A stretch of DNA of 64,000 nucleotides from Chlorops oryzae (taxonomy: Eukaryota > Arthropoda > Insecta > Diptera > Chloropidae). Under the pieces are notes generated by a model. The model did not search any database and was not told the origin of the DNA. It saw only the letters and a list, made by a program, of their open reading frames with translations. Shown one piece after another: positions 11,712 through 23,628 of this stretch. Positions within the stretch are counted from its first letter, which is position 1. Each line of letters begins with the position of its first letter. The position numbers and the translations under genes are program-made. Location: the NCBI GenBank assembly GCA_020466095.1, contig CM035806.1, positions 52,635,812 to 52,699,811 of the forward strand. The letters are read 5' to 3'.

Positions 11712-14700
11712 TTAGTATTGGTAGCCGGTTTCTGGATTAAATGCGCCATTCCCAGGCCGGCTGCCACCGCCGCCTTTATTGGGTGGCAAATATTCTGATC
11801 CGGGTCCTCCAGCACCACCTCCGCCTCGCCCACTTCCTCCTTTTCCTGCACCACCTCCACCACCAAAGCCGCCACCTGCCCCACCGGCACCGCCAAATCC
11901 ACCTCCACCGCTTTTTCCGCCACCTTGACCACCACCAAAACCTCCCGCTCCTCCAAAGCCACCGCCGCCAGCGCCACCTCTTCCGCCCGCTTGGCCAGCG
12001 CCTCCTGCACCACCGCCAAAGCCTGCTCCACCTGCTCCACCAGCTTGCCCGCCAGTTCCAGCGCCGCCACCAAATCCACCTGCTCCGCCATGTCCGCCAG
12101 CACCTCCAAAACCTCCTGATCCACTACTTCCAGCTCCTCTACCTCCACCTCCACCACCGCCATATCCACCTCCACCGCCTTTTCCGCCACCTTGACCACC
12201 ACCAAAACCTCCCGCTCCTCCTAAGCCACCGCCGCCAGCGCCACCTCTTCCGCCCGCTTGACCAGCGCCTCCTGCACCACCGCCAAAGCCTGATCCACCT
12301 GCTCCACCAGCATGTCCGCCAATTCCCGCGCCGCCACCAAATCCGCCTGCTCCAGCTCCGCCATGTCCACCAGCACCTCCGAAACCTCCTGCTCCACTAC
12401 CTCCACCACCGCCATATCCACCTCCACCGCCTTTTCCGCCACCTTGACCACCACCAAAACCTCCCGCTCCTCCTAAGCCACCGGCGCCAGCGCCACCTCT
12501 TCCGCCCCCTTGGCCAGCTCCTCCTGCACCCCCGCCAAAGCCTGCTCCACCTGCTCCACCAGCATGTCCGCCAGTTCCCGCGCCGCCACCAAATCCACCT
12601 GCGCCAGCTCCGCCGTGTCCACCAGAACCTCCAAAACCTCCTGCTCCACCACCGCCATATCCACCTCCACCGCCTTTTCCGCCACCTTGACCACCACCAA
12701 AACCTCCCGCTCCCCCTAAGCCACCGGCGCCAGCGCCACCTCTTCCGCCCGCTTGACCAGCGCCTCCTGCACCACCGCCAAAGCCTGCTCCACCTGCTCC
12801 ACCAGCATGTCCGCCAGTTCCCGCGCCGCCACCAAATCCGCCTGCTCCAGCTCCGCCATGTCCACCAGCACCTCCAAAACCTCCTGCTCCACTACCTCCA
12901 CCTCCAGCTCCTCTTCCTCCACCACCGCCATATCCACCTGCACCACCTTTTCCGCCAGCTTGACCACCACCAAAACCTCCCGCTCCTCCTAAGCCACCGC
13001 CGCCAGCGCCACCTCTTCCGCCCGCTTGGCCAGCGCCTCCTGCACCACCACCAAAGCCTCCTCCACCAGCATGACCGCCAGTTCCAGCGCCGCCCCCAAA
13101 TCCACCTGCTCCTGCTCCGCCATGTCCGCCAGCACCTCCAAAACCTCCTGCTCCACTAGCTCCACCTCCAGAACCTCTTCCACCACCGCCGCCATATCCA
13201 CCTCCAGCTCCTCTACCTCCACCGCCGCCATATCCACCTGCACCTCCAGCTCCACTTCCAGTAGCTCCCCCAGTATAAACACCACCAGGTCCAACTGATA
13301 TGCCTTGCGCTGCTAAAGCTTTTGCAATTGCCTCAGGTATAGGAGGCGGCGTTGGTAACGCGTCTCCGGATGGCTGGAAGCCATTTTCGTCAGCTGTGTA
13401 ACTAATTTCAACCACTTGACCTTCCGGATTCGTATACGAGAATGACCCCATCACCGAAGGGATTTCGTTTTGGGAGCCTTTGTTTTTAACCGTTCCCTCC
13501 TCTTGGGCTTTAATGCCATTCCCAGTTTCGTAGCTGAAATGGTAGTTGCCATCGCCATCATTTTCATTAACAAACGAGAGAATCGGTATTTGCTGTCCAG
13601 ACGGCTGTGGTTGCTGCTGCGGCCGTGGAGGAGACGTACGTGGTGGTCCACCGCTTGGCGGACCAAATGGTTGACTAGGGCCTCCCGCTCCGGAAAATCC
13701 ACCCAATGCATTATTTCCACCTCCTCCGCCGCCACCGCCGCCAAATCCTCCTCCTCCTCCACCACCTCCGCCATGGCCGCCACCACCACCAGGACCTTGT
13801 AGACCAGGTCCACCACCCGCACTGCTAGCGCCTGGTGGGGGAGGCAAATACTTGTTGTCTAGGCGCGCGCCATGAGTGAGTGCCACAAGCAATGCTGCCA
13901 AGAGAGGCTAAAACGAAAAAGCAAACAAAAAACAAAGCTTTAGGTCAATCGTCAATTCATCGGTGAAAATCTATGCATAAAGACCCATGAGTCATCCACG
14001 AGCATACACCGACGCATGCTGCATGCAGTTTGTTGTAAACAAATTCGTGGGTTTGAGCCTTAGGAATGGCGCCGACGCCCATGACGCGATAATGATCAGT
14101 GTTTATGTCTAAAAAAGCAGCTTAAATGTCAGTTGTACGGAATCAGATGGAAAAGGACAAAGTCGAATGGAAGCTATATGCATGTAAAGGTCGTCTCTGA
14201 TGATATTCAAAACTAACGAATGTGGAAAGAGGTTCCGAAAAGGGGAAAAAACTGAAACTTTCATTCCAAGTGTAAAATAGGCCAAAAGGTGGTCGGATGA
14301 TTTTTCAACGAAATACCCTGATCTCCTTTCCATTTGAATGAATCAAGTCTGGTTCGTTGCCCTGTATGATCGTTTCGTGAAGCAGTCCAAGAAAAAACCT
14401 GAATACGTGAAAGGCACACGAGTTTGGGTCAATTGTTGGGCAAAGAAAATTGCACAAAAAATCCGAACGAGTCATCATCGTTGATAGCATGCACAAGCCC
14501 AAAGGCTAAGCACAGTACCTCTATACAAGAAATAACTTTTTTTTAATATAAAAATAATTTTTTTTTAAATACCTCAAAATAAATGCCAACGCCAGCAACT
14601 GGCAAGAACTTAAGACTAACAAATCAACGCGCGGGGTGTGCTCCAGAGCCACTTGGATACAAGCAGCAAAGACTTCTCTCACTCCAGCTGTGATTTTTTG

Positions 14701-15619
14701 CGCTGCACTGGCTCTGCAAAGCCAAAGGAGTCTTGTATAAAGTGAAGCCACATTATGTCTTCAAGCGGAGGGGGGACTCTCGGACTCTCTATTCATTGAT
14801 GCAATTGAAAAATATTTTATTTCGTTTGAAAAATTTTTTTTTTTTGTTTTTTTTTAAGCAAAATTCGTCGTAAAGCCAAACGGTTTCATTGACAGTTTCA
14901 GTTAAAATTAGGAGGTCACCGCAAAAACTGAAACCGCATGAATGAACGAGCGAATGAATTCAGTGTGAGACGGAACGAAACGGAACGGACGATTCATTAT
15001 AGCACATGAATTACAATAGATCTTTCGATGGATGATGCATGATCGAGCACGACTTCTTCGTCTGTTTTTATTGCCGGATGAGCCGTGCGCTTCTCTTCGT
15101 TTTCGTCATCATAATTCATCGAGTCCATAAGTTCTATTTTTTTTCTGTTTGTTTTTTTTTTGCGCCTTTGCACCTTGTTAATGCGCACGATCTTTGACAT
15201 TTTTTTGTTCTATCGAAGCGCATATTGTGATGAGATTGCATGCGCTATTGCCAGCGCCAGTTTCGGTTGCAGCGCACTCTTTTGTGTGGAGGCAGACTTG
15301 ATCATGAGAAGCGGGCGTCATCATGCATTGCGACCGGGGAATAGACACATCAATTGAAGATTTCGTGTGAATTTTCTTGTTTCCTTTTAAAATAGCTATT
15401 CACCGCGTCATATGGCGACTTTAATTTGAATCTTCGTCCAATGTAGTCTTCGGTTTTATTTATAAAGTTTCAGAGGTCAAGTTGAAGTTTATGCAAAGAC
15501 AAGATTGGAACTGTGACTTTTGGTGAGTACGATTTTTTTTTTGTTTTGAAACTTTATGTGCCATTTTGTTTGTCAATCAGTTTGAAAGCTCAAAGTCAGA
15601 CGAAGCTTACTTTTAACAT
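11712..15619 (-). CDS. Cpr47Ef: RR-1 cuticular protein with long glycine-rich tail (Cpr47Ef-like)
   Basis: The main exon 11712-13907 encodes about 731 residues. It opens in phase 0 after a TTTTAG acceptor with PLLAALLVALTHG, a signal-peptide core lacking its start. A candidate exon 1 at 15611-15619 (ATG TTA AAA, then GTAAGC) would supply MLK in phase 0. After the signal come a Gly/Pro-rich spacer and a chitin-binding RR-1 domain at about residues 110-185, including YHFSYETGNGIKAQEEG, GSFSYTNPEGQVVEISYTA and DENGFQPSGDALP. About 500 residues of Gly/Ala follow, built from five modules of 81-91 residues, ending FNPETGYQY. Family knowledge: a secreted exoskeleton component in which the RR domain binds chitin. 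The PTPPPIPEAIAKALAAQG stretch after the domain resembles Drosophila Cpr47Ef. The main exon is firm; the first exon and symbol are less so. Confidence 0.85.
11925..13230 (-). repeat. Five tandem ~250-bp coding modules in the cuticle gene
   Basis: Anchor points that share the same sequence fall at 12205, 12457, 12700 and 12973, giving unit sizes of 252, 243 and 273 bp, all divisible by three. Each unit encodes a GGFGGAGGHGGAGAGGFGG block followed by GRGGAG and GGFGGGQ blocks. Multiples of three keep the frame, which fits expansion by unequal crossing over under coding constraint. The long frames seen on other strands here are shadows of this repeat. Confidence 0.85.
13908..15610. other. Proposed first intron of the cuticle gene
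   Basis: If the three-codon exon at 15611-15619 is right, this 1.7-kb stretch is an intron running from a GTAAGC donor to a TTTTAG acceptor. It holds poly(A/T) runs and no recognisable repeat or gene. Confidence 0.4.
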
Positions 15620-17324
15620 AAGTTCTACAAAAAAGGACGACGCAAAGTAAAAATTGATGAAAATAGAAAAGGATATATCGTCGGCTTAAAGTGTAAACCT
15701 GCTATCTAACAATTTCAAAACTTTACAGGGTAAACAAAAAACACTTTTTTTTCATGACTTCAAGCTTGGGAAGGAGACCCAAAATATGGATGGTTGATTT
15801 TGTTCCTATATGAAGTCTCTTATAAATTCGATTCTGTGCACTATATAAACTCTACTTGGAGTCACTTGTTGGTGTTACCTGTGAACTTTGACCACAGTTG
15901 GACTTAGCAGTTTTACTCATCTCCATTTTTTCCGTATTTAGAATTTGAAATCAAAAAAGATTTTTTTGCCTGACGATGCAGTGGGCTTTTTTCTTTTGAA
16001 TGACATCGAAAAATTAGAATTGGTTAAAAGTGGACTTAGCAGGTTTACACTTTGTAGAACATAGAAAGCACATTTGATTAGTGCGTCAGAGGGCTTGTGG
16101 CAAATCCCTCTGAGACGGTTCTTATTAGGCGAAAAAGCTAGTGTTACAGCGATTCAAAGCCTGGCATTGATGGCGTTACTTTGCAAAGTCTCTAATGTGT
16201 TCAGGCCTTCGAAAACTGGACCACGCTAAATCATGATAATCAGCATGAAAACCATAAAACCCGAACCGCTCTCGAACAAATTGATCAGTGACTTTAATGT
16301 GAATTTTTTTTAAAATATTATTTATTATTATTATTTTTTTTTTTTTTTTTGGTTTTATTATGTTTTGCAAAGATGTCGCAATATGCAATCACTTTTCAAT
16401 CTTATTCAGAATCCATACGTGAATTTGAAACATGCTAGAACTGGATACGGTACCCGTAATGAACCACATTAAATCATATGTATGCAAATCGAATTAGCAT
16501 AAAATATAAAATTGCCCATAGAAAAAAAAAAAAAGACAAAAAAAAAACAAAATTATCGAATTCCTCGTGGCGACTAAGGTAATTGAGTGTATGTAAGCTT
16601 CGTACAACTCATACAGCTGCTGAACAACATAATTGACATTAAAGAGCTCGAACGGAACGATTTTGAAAGAAGTCAATAGTGTAATTCCCACCAGACTTCG
16701 AATAACCATCATCGACCAGAGAGCGGGGATCGGGGGCCAGCGAGCAGAAACCAGCAATATTCGCCTTAACAACTCAAACGGACAACGCCTGCACTAAAAG
16801 GCAAAAGTTTGAGCATCAATCGTTTGAAGTCCCAGAAGCTGCATGAAGCGAACAACACAAAAGAAGCAGCAGCGCCGCGACGGTTAAGCCCCCCAAAAAT
16901 CAGTGGCCAGAGCTAACCGTAAGCCCACTACAAGTCATAAGAAGCTGATACCATGCTACACAATACAATGAAGTCGTGATTGGTTTTATTTTTAGTTGTT
17001 TTTTATCTTTTGCTCGCTTCTTCCTTTGTCCAAATTGTACTCTCAGACTGAACTCAACTCATACGGCAATGAGAAAATTAAGCCAAAAAAGCTCGCAGCC
17101 ATCGCAAAAATATCGCATGCGATTCAAAAGATTTTTGATTGTTTTGTTTCTCCTCCTTTACCTTATGATCGAATCAAAAGGGGGAAAAAATTTATTTTAA
17201 AATAAAAAAATTAAGTCAGTACCTTAAATGGAAATAAAACTGAAACAAAATCAGGTGAAATTAATCCCTGAATTGGGTGAATTTTCGTGAAAAACTTTAG
17301 AAGAAAAAAAAAAAAAAAACCAAA
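15620..17324. other. Intergenic, possible cuticle gene promoter at left
   Basis: A TATATAG-type sequence on the minus strand near 15843-15850 lies about 225 bp upstream of the proposed ATG and could be core promoter, with no clear initiator. The rest is AT-rich with poly(T) near 16336 and poly(A) near 16525. No gene supported. Confidence 0.3.
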
Positions 17325-17831
17325 ATGGATGTTGCAAAAAATCTTATCCGAACGTGTTTTATCGCATTGCTCTTTTCTTTGTACTACTTATTTTGTAAGT
17401 AAATTAGATTGAAATGAATGAGTCGATTGAAGGAGTGAAGAGACCCATCGTGTAATGGAATTTCAACAAGATCGTTTGTTTGCCATTCCCTGCCATTGTA
17501 ATTAGGTAATACTTATTACCGTACCATTCAGTTAAGCCATCGGCATTTGCGTGCAGATCAAGTTTCTCGAGTGTTTCGTTCTTTTTATCTAAAGTATCAT
17601 CTTAATTTATTCAGTACATCAGATCAAATCGAAATCGCATTGAAGTGCATCTACATTGGCTTCGCAATTGGAATCGGCTTCGGCTTCGGCACAGGGCTCG
17701 CTGGGTTGTTAGGGAAAATTTTCAGTTTGGTGGAGCATATGTACGCGAAGATCTTGATGTGGTTATGCCTGGCACAACACATCTTGAATGATAAAATTGC
17801 ATATCGAAGGCAATTAAAACGCTTTAAGTAG
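17325..17831 (+). CDS. Small two-exon membrane or secreted protein, unrecognised
   Basis: Exon 1 is 17325-17394: AAAATGG start context, 23 codons plus one base, then GTAAGT. Exon 2 is 17557-17831, after a TGCGTGCAG acceptor, ending in TAG. The join restores frame and gives 114 residues. The N-terminus (RTCFIALLFSLYYLF, residues 9-23) looks like a signal peptide or anchor. A second hydrophobic Gly-rich segment, CIYIGFAIGIGFGFGTGLAG, lies near residues 58-77, followed by a basic tail RRQLKRFK. No family recognised. The neighbours (cuticle gene to the left, transposons to the right) give no functional hint. A chance frame is possible, but the start context, consensus donor, phase match and two hydrophobic segments make a real gene more likely than not. 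Confidence 0.5.
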
Positions 17832-20540
17832 AATAATAATTAATTGAAGAAGCCGAAGAATATGTGCCGAAGAATGTGTGTAGTTGAAATACGGGAAGGG
17901 GAGAACGAAATAAGCGCAAAGCAACTCTCAGTGGTTCATCGGAAATGGCATTTCAATTAAATGGGTTCACAATTGCAATTAAAGCAATTATGATTGACTG
18001 GTTCATGTGAACACTTGTACTTGGTTACTTAGATGTAGATGATAGTTATGCATCGAATGCTAATTAAGTTTCGAAATGGATAGCAATAAGTGCATTTCGT
18101 ATGAATAAAGAATAATTTTTTTTATGTTTCTGCACTTAAGCACTTAAGTAAAATGGATGTTCTTTTTTTTTTTTTTTGATGAAGCTCTGACATTTTGCTT
18201 TTAAATTTCCTCGTTCAATTGACAAGAAATCGAAAATGATGTTCTTCATCCCTTAATGACTTTGCCATAAATCAACGTGATTGTCTTCATTACTCCATGG
18301 AATGTGTTTTAAAAAATAATAATAATAATAATAATACTACAACCATGCTTGAAAGAAGCTTTCGCTATGGGTATTGGGTGATCATTTCTTCAGTCTTTTG
18401 TTCAAAATATTTAAATCTTATCAGAATTCTTAAAAGAAAACATTCAATTAAATTTATTTCAAATCTCAGGCGAAGTTTTTCTTTTCAAATTGGTGCCTTG
18501 CTGCGGTTGCGGTTCTTGATTTGCTAAGAGAGCCTTGCTATTGACGATCCATTGGCGCTCAATTGATTTCAACAAAAGTGACAATAAACCTACTAGCCCT
18601 TGCATTTCTGGCCAATGAATCGGAAATCAATGGAGCTTATATAAATAAACTTTGACTAAGAACACTGGATCCTTTCCAAAAATTCCTCCCTTAATAAAAT
18701 TGCTTCCAATGAAGTAAAATGGCGGCAGAACGATTTACTGTTTTTAGATTATTCTTAGAATCTATTTAGCGCAAAGAATATCTATGAATTTACGGAATTC
18801 ATCTTTTATGTGTTTTAGAAAACCTTATCGTCGATTCGAGCAGCCTTCAAGAAAGTAATATAGAAAGAGTGGGAACGAAGAAAAAAAAATGTCTGTCCCT
18901 CCTGGGCCGGTAAAAATATGCCTCAAGACGGTAGATCAACAGTTCAAAAGACAAACCTGAAGGGATAATGCATAACTGAAACAAGCGAACCAAAATATCT
19001 CAATGGGGAGGGGGGCTTCCTTAATTGGTTAGCAATTCTCACCGAAATCTACTGCGTGTCATCAGAATATATTAATGGCGGCCCGGTTAGAGTTTTTCTA
19101 ATGTTGAAACTGATCCCAGAGACAACAATTACATCGTTCCACACATACATATCGATCCCTTTTTCGCGAAGTTATCGTGCTTAGGGTTATAAAAAATTTG
19201 GCCAGAAGATGAGTTGAAGGCTTTAAAAGAAGTTTGCATCAAAAAGTCAATTTCGGAAATAATGTAACAAACGATGAATTCGCCGAAAAGGGATCGATAT
19301 GTATAACCTTCTATGAGCTTCAAAGGTGATATATAAAGGGTCGATATATTTTCTTCTAGTTGTTTCATCTTTTACATTAAATTTTGGTACTGCATCTTGT
19401 AGTAACTCCAGAAAAGCATCCTTTTAAAATCTACACCTATCTATGGGGAATAGATAGAAGGGATATTCTCCTTCGTTTTTTATTTTTTTGTTTTCTTTTT
19501 ATTTGGTTACAAACATCCTTCGTTTACTTGCGGCTCGAATTATTGATCCGAGGTATTAATTTTAAAATATTCTACCACATTGGATCATTGTTCGAAGGAT
19601 TCTCTGCGCCCAATGCAGCCCGATTATTCCCTACCAAAAAACCAAGATAGAAATGACCTCGATGGCGGAGTCGTGTGTCACATGTTTTTTTTTTTTAAAT
19701 CACATTTTCACTCACCACTTTCATTTTTATCCAACAGAAATTCACGTCAAGTCCTTGTCCTTTGCGGGCACAAAATAAATAAATAAAAATAGAAAAATCT
19801 TCACAGATTACTTAAATAGCTTTTGTTGTTTTTCGTATTTGCTTTTTGTTTTTTTTTCTTTTTGGTTTTTCTGTTCGTCGTTTCAAAGCATATGGAACAC
19901 CTGATGCTTTAGAATCGTTTCGTAAGGTTTTCAGATATAAAAATAATTCCTGCAAACCCTTTTTGAAGCGACAATTGAAAATGTTGAGTGGCGGTCTATT
20001 GTTCAGCGTAATGTGCCATCACAATAAAATGTTCTCCCGCTTTTATACATTTTTCAATATTTTATTTTTCTGCTTTCCATTTTGTTTTGTTTTTTGGCTT
20101 GTGTGTGTTTTTTTGTTTTTTGTTTTTTGTTTTCTGCTTGCTTGTTCGTGTTTGCCGCCTTGAAACACGCTGCGGCGATGTAACGCGGCGTGCAATATTT
20201 GAAAAATGCAAAAATGCAACAAACAGAGTTGCCAGCCCGACAGCCATTTCCATCCATGCAGCAAAAAGAGAGAAAAACAAAAAGCATAAAATTCAAAACA
20301 AAAAAAAAAAAAATAAATAAATAAAAAAATAATAAACGAGCTTTGAGAGATGATGCTGTCGTCTAGACTGTGGACTAAATGCATGCAGTTTGCTCAAACG
20401 TTTGAGATTGTATTGAACTGATATTTTATGGCATTTCTTGTAATTGTTATTGTTGTCCCATCATTTGTTGCTGTTGAGGTTGCTGTTGACTTTGCTTTTC
20501 TTGCTCTTTCCGAAAAAATTAGGTTCACCTTACCTTTTAC
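17832..20540. other. Intergenic, no gene seen
   Basis: AT-rich spacer with homopolymer runs and a short (AAT)n near 18317. Frames on both strands in 19.1-20.4 kb are made of poly(T)/poly(A)-driven Phe/Lys runs and have no recognisable content. Confidence 0.35.
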
Positions 20541-20544
20541 CAAT

Positions 20545-20545
20545 C

Positions 20546-20580
<35 letters not shown>

Positions 20581-20581
20581 G
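20545..20581. repeat. (ATC)n microsatellite
   Basis: About twelve consecutive ATC/TCA triplets. Confidence 0.9.
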
Positions 20582-20584
20582 CAA

Positions 20585-21142
20585 TCATTGCTCTAAGATG
20601 ACTTGTTTTTTTGCATTGTAGGTAACAAGGGTTGGCCCAGCTCTTCCACTCAAGCTCTCTCGGTTCGTCGGCTTCGATCCTCGTTGCGATACTCTCAAAA
20701 AGCCGAGTATCTGACGCTTTTGCAATTTAATGAACGCAGCTCGTAAATCGAACCACGATCGATTCGGGCTCGTTGCTGTTTCTGCTTCGATTGCTGGATG
20801 TGGATGCATGGAGCTTTTTCCGTTCGCTCGCCGAAGCGTATGCACCGCAGCGGCGCATCGCAGCGTTGGGTTGAATTTTCCGTAGCGTCGAATTAAATAA
20901 TTGTTATGGGACTTTAATGTTTTCTTCTGAGTCTTCTCGCGAGAATTGTTGATACTGCTGAATCGTTGAATATGTGCATACATATGTACATACGTTGAGT
21001 TAGCTTGAGAAGCTGCGTCTGCGAAGCCTCGATGAAGCTGATAACCGACTCCCGTGATATATGACCAATTGAGCTTCACAGCATTTTTTCGGGGGCGGAT
21101 GTTTATAAATTTTCGGCTAGTTAGTTTCAACAGTTCGGACAT
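20585..21142 (-). other. 185-codon open frame of uncertain status
   Basis: An unusually long frame for this AT-rich region. GC content is higher than its flanks and the residue composition is not low-complexity, but no motif, signal peptide or family was recognised. On the opposite strand TATAAA at 21104 sits about 25 bp before TCAACAGTT, a weak TATA/initiator pair. The block may therefore be a conserved non-coding promoter or 5' exon read on the plus strand. Confidence 0.2.
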
Positions 21143-21423
21143 TGCTAATGGCTGTCTTTCTTTTGTTTTTGCGTTTAAACGTTTAAGAATTTATGCGATT
21201 TTAATTTTATTTCCAAAGCGTTGAAATTATCATTGAATCCTTATTTGTAATTCATGTTTTTCACAATTATTATAATTTGACAAAGTTTTTTTTCGACTTA
21301 ATCGAATGCGTGTTTGGAATGTGTTCGGCGCATCGACTTCAAGAGACTTCAACACGTTTTTGGGGCTTATTCAAATTAATTAAAAAACAAACAAAAAAAA
21401 TCAATTGGAATGGTATATGCGTG

Positions 21424-22992
21424 CACACAGAAAAATAAACACTTTCGTAACAAGAAGTTATCGCAGTTGAAAAACTGTAGCATAAAAATATTTGAATCGA
21501 ATGCAAAACATTTGATCGAAAATTTTTATATTTAGATCAAATACTTTCATACTTATTTAGCAACTGTGCCGCTTTTAACGCAACAAGGAAATAACTGTTC
21601 AGTGAAAAAGTTTTTGAGCCAAATTTAAAGTTTTTGAGCTAAGAACTTTGCAGTCAAAAACTGGCACATTGCTAAAACAAAAGCAAAATATTTGAGCTGA
21701 GAGCGCAAAACTGTTCAATTTTTCTGTGCAAGAAAGATTGGAACTGTCAAAACAAAAGCAATAGTAGTTGATCTAAAAAAGCAACTGTTGTCCTTTTTTT
21801 AAGCAACCAGCGCACTGTTAAGTCAAAAGCTACAGCGTTTGAGCCAAGAGAGCAAACTTTTGTCCTTTTTTAAGCAACCAGCGCACTGTTAAATCAAAAG
21901 CTACAGCGTTTGAGCTAAAAGAGCGAACTGTTAAATAAAAAAAAAAGTATTTAAGTTGACAGAGCAACTGTCAATTTTCTCATTTTGGTGAAATTTTTCT
22001 TATGCACGTGTCATTTGTGAGTTCGACGGGAGGCAGAATGGCAGCAGTAACTGATGTTGCATCAGAAAATGAATTATTTGAAGTGGAAGATAAGCTTTTC
22101 ATTTTATATGTGGAATGGGGCCTATCCATGGAGAGTATTACGGCATTGGCGGAGTGCAGAATAAATAAATTGGAGCTGCTGGGAGTGCTGGAAATATGCG
22201 ACATCGACGAGATCTTTACCAGGCGCCACCTTCTTGCTGATAAGATAAAATTTAGGCATAACCTTAAAAAGTGGCGAAGTGATAATTGAGTAAGTATGAT
22301 TTGTAGGTACATATGCAGAAAGAAACATATCGCATACTAAATACAAAACCGGTAGAGCTCGAAATTTCGAAAATGATTCCTTTCCCTCCATCGTAACTGT
22401 GTTAAATAACGGAAATCGCGTTCTTAGGTTTAAATAAATATTTTAATTTTTTAAATAATTTTATTTAATTCAAAATATATATATATATATCTTAATTGAT
22501 TTAATAAAACTTAAACTATATCTAAAAATTGTGTAATTACTTCTTTATTTCGACGATTTTCCCTTTTTTGGACAAAGGTGTGGCAATCGAAAAAAAAGTG
22601 TCAACTGTTGCTTGTCAACAGTGTTAGTATTTCAGCTTAGGACTTTCCCTTTAAACCAAAGACGTAAACTGTTCTTTTTTTAACAGTGTAAGTATTTCAG
22701 CCAAGTACTCTAACTTTCAAACCAAACACATGAACTGTTTTTTAATAAACATTTTTGCATTTCCTCCAAAAGGTATAACTTTTGAACCAAAGTCGCAAGT
22801 TGTTGTTCAATTAAAGCTGATATATTTGATTCAAATGCTCTCACCTTTAAGCCAACTACGTAAAATTTACAAAAATCCAAATACTTTTGTGCTGTTGATT
22901 CAAATCTGTTCAGTTGTTGGCGCGATTCAACCCATAAAAATATTTACGACAAAATGTAAAATTGTTGGCACTACAGTGTTTTTCGCTGTGTG
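21424..22992 (+). mobile_element. CAC-GAGAAAA family element E1 with subterminal repeats
   Basis: Left end CACACAGAAAAATAAACACT; complement of the right end CACACAGCGAAAAACACTG. Dense subterminal direct repeats fill about 21580-21960 and 22600-22900, such as AAAAGCTACAGCGTTTGAGC and AACTGTT motifs. It contains the SAM-like frame 22002-22289. Short CAC-initial ends with dense subterminal repeats are reminiscent of CACTA/EnSpm elements. Relatives E2-E4 mostly suggest a TA target duplication, so the superfamily stays open. Confidence 0.6.
22002..22289 (+). CDS. SAM-like domain ORF carried by element E1
   Basis: A 95-codon frame; an internal ATG at 22038 (MAAVTDVASENELF) may be the true start. 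The core reads LFILYVEWGLSMESITALAE, then a helix-rich stretch and DKIKFRHNLKKWR. The spacing of hydrophobic residues and the final KI.F...L..W helix resemble a SAM domain, a protein- or RNA-interaction fold. The stop TGA is directly followed by GTAAGTATG, so an alternative spliced form that avoids the stop would need another donor. It lies wholly inside a transposon and probably encodes an accessory or N-terminal transposase domain. Not a host gene. Confidence 0.4.
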   Translation: MHVSFVSSTGGRMAAVTDVASENELFEVEDKLFILYVEWGLSMESITALAECRINKLELLGVLEICDIDEIFTRRHLLADKIKFRHNLKKWRSDN

Positions 22993-23628
22993 TGGAGGAT
23001 GCTTGCGCAGCTTAACTATGTTTAATCTTTCAAATTTACTTTGGGGAATCAATCTACAATTTCGCTTCCTTTAGTCACTGCTGCACACATTAAGGTCTTT
23101 ATTGGTCTTGAGTTTAACTTAACCCTTTAGTGCATAATAAATTAAATAAGCGGAAAAAAAAATATTTTTCCGTAGTAGATGGTTTGGTCAACCCCTGGCT
23201 GCATGAGTGAGATCCGAACAAAATAGTTCGGAAAATCTGAATTAAAAAAAACACCAACGTCAATATAACGCTGCTAAACGCTTTAGTGCATAAAGGAATT
23301 TGTCCCCTAAGGGATTGTCCATTAATTATGTAAGCATAACAAAAAACAAAAATGGGGGGATCGAAAAATCGTATGCTCCATTTGTAGTTTATTAAATGTT
23401 GTTTAATATCCTTTTAGGAAAACAATTGAATTCGGGAAATTAAAGACTTTTTAATTTAAAAAAAAAAAAACTTTTCAAAGCAAAAGAAAAAATGATGTTT
23501 TTCCTTGAGTTCTAAATTAAGAAGCAACCAAAAACCGCGGGAGACGCTAAAGTTGCTGAATTTTTAAGTACTTCCTCTTATCGTTCGATACTAGAATAGG
23601 TACAATAGTTACTTGATCGATACTAATG
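22993..23628. other. AT-rich spacer between elements
   Basis: Contains poly(A) runs and no supported gene. Confidence 0.35.

Noticed and set aside
11678..13822. Other long frames over the cuticle gene on both strands
   Set aside because: Shadows of the Gly/Ala-rich coding repeat: Val/Glu/Ala, His/Leu/Arg or Ser/Thr runs with the same period.
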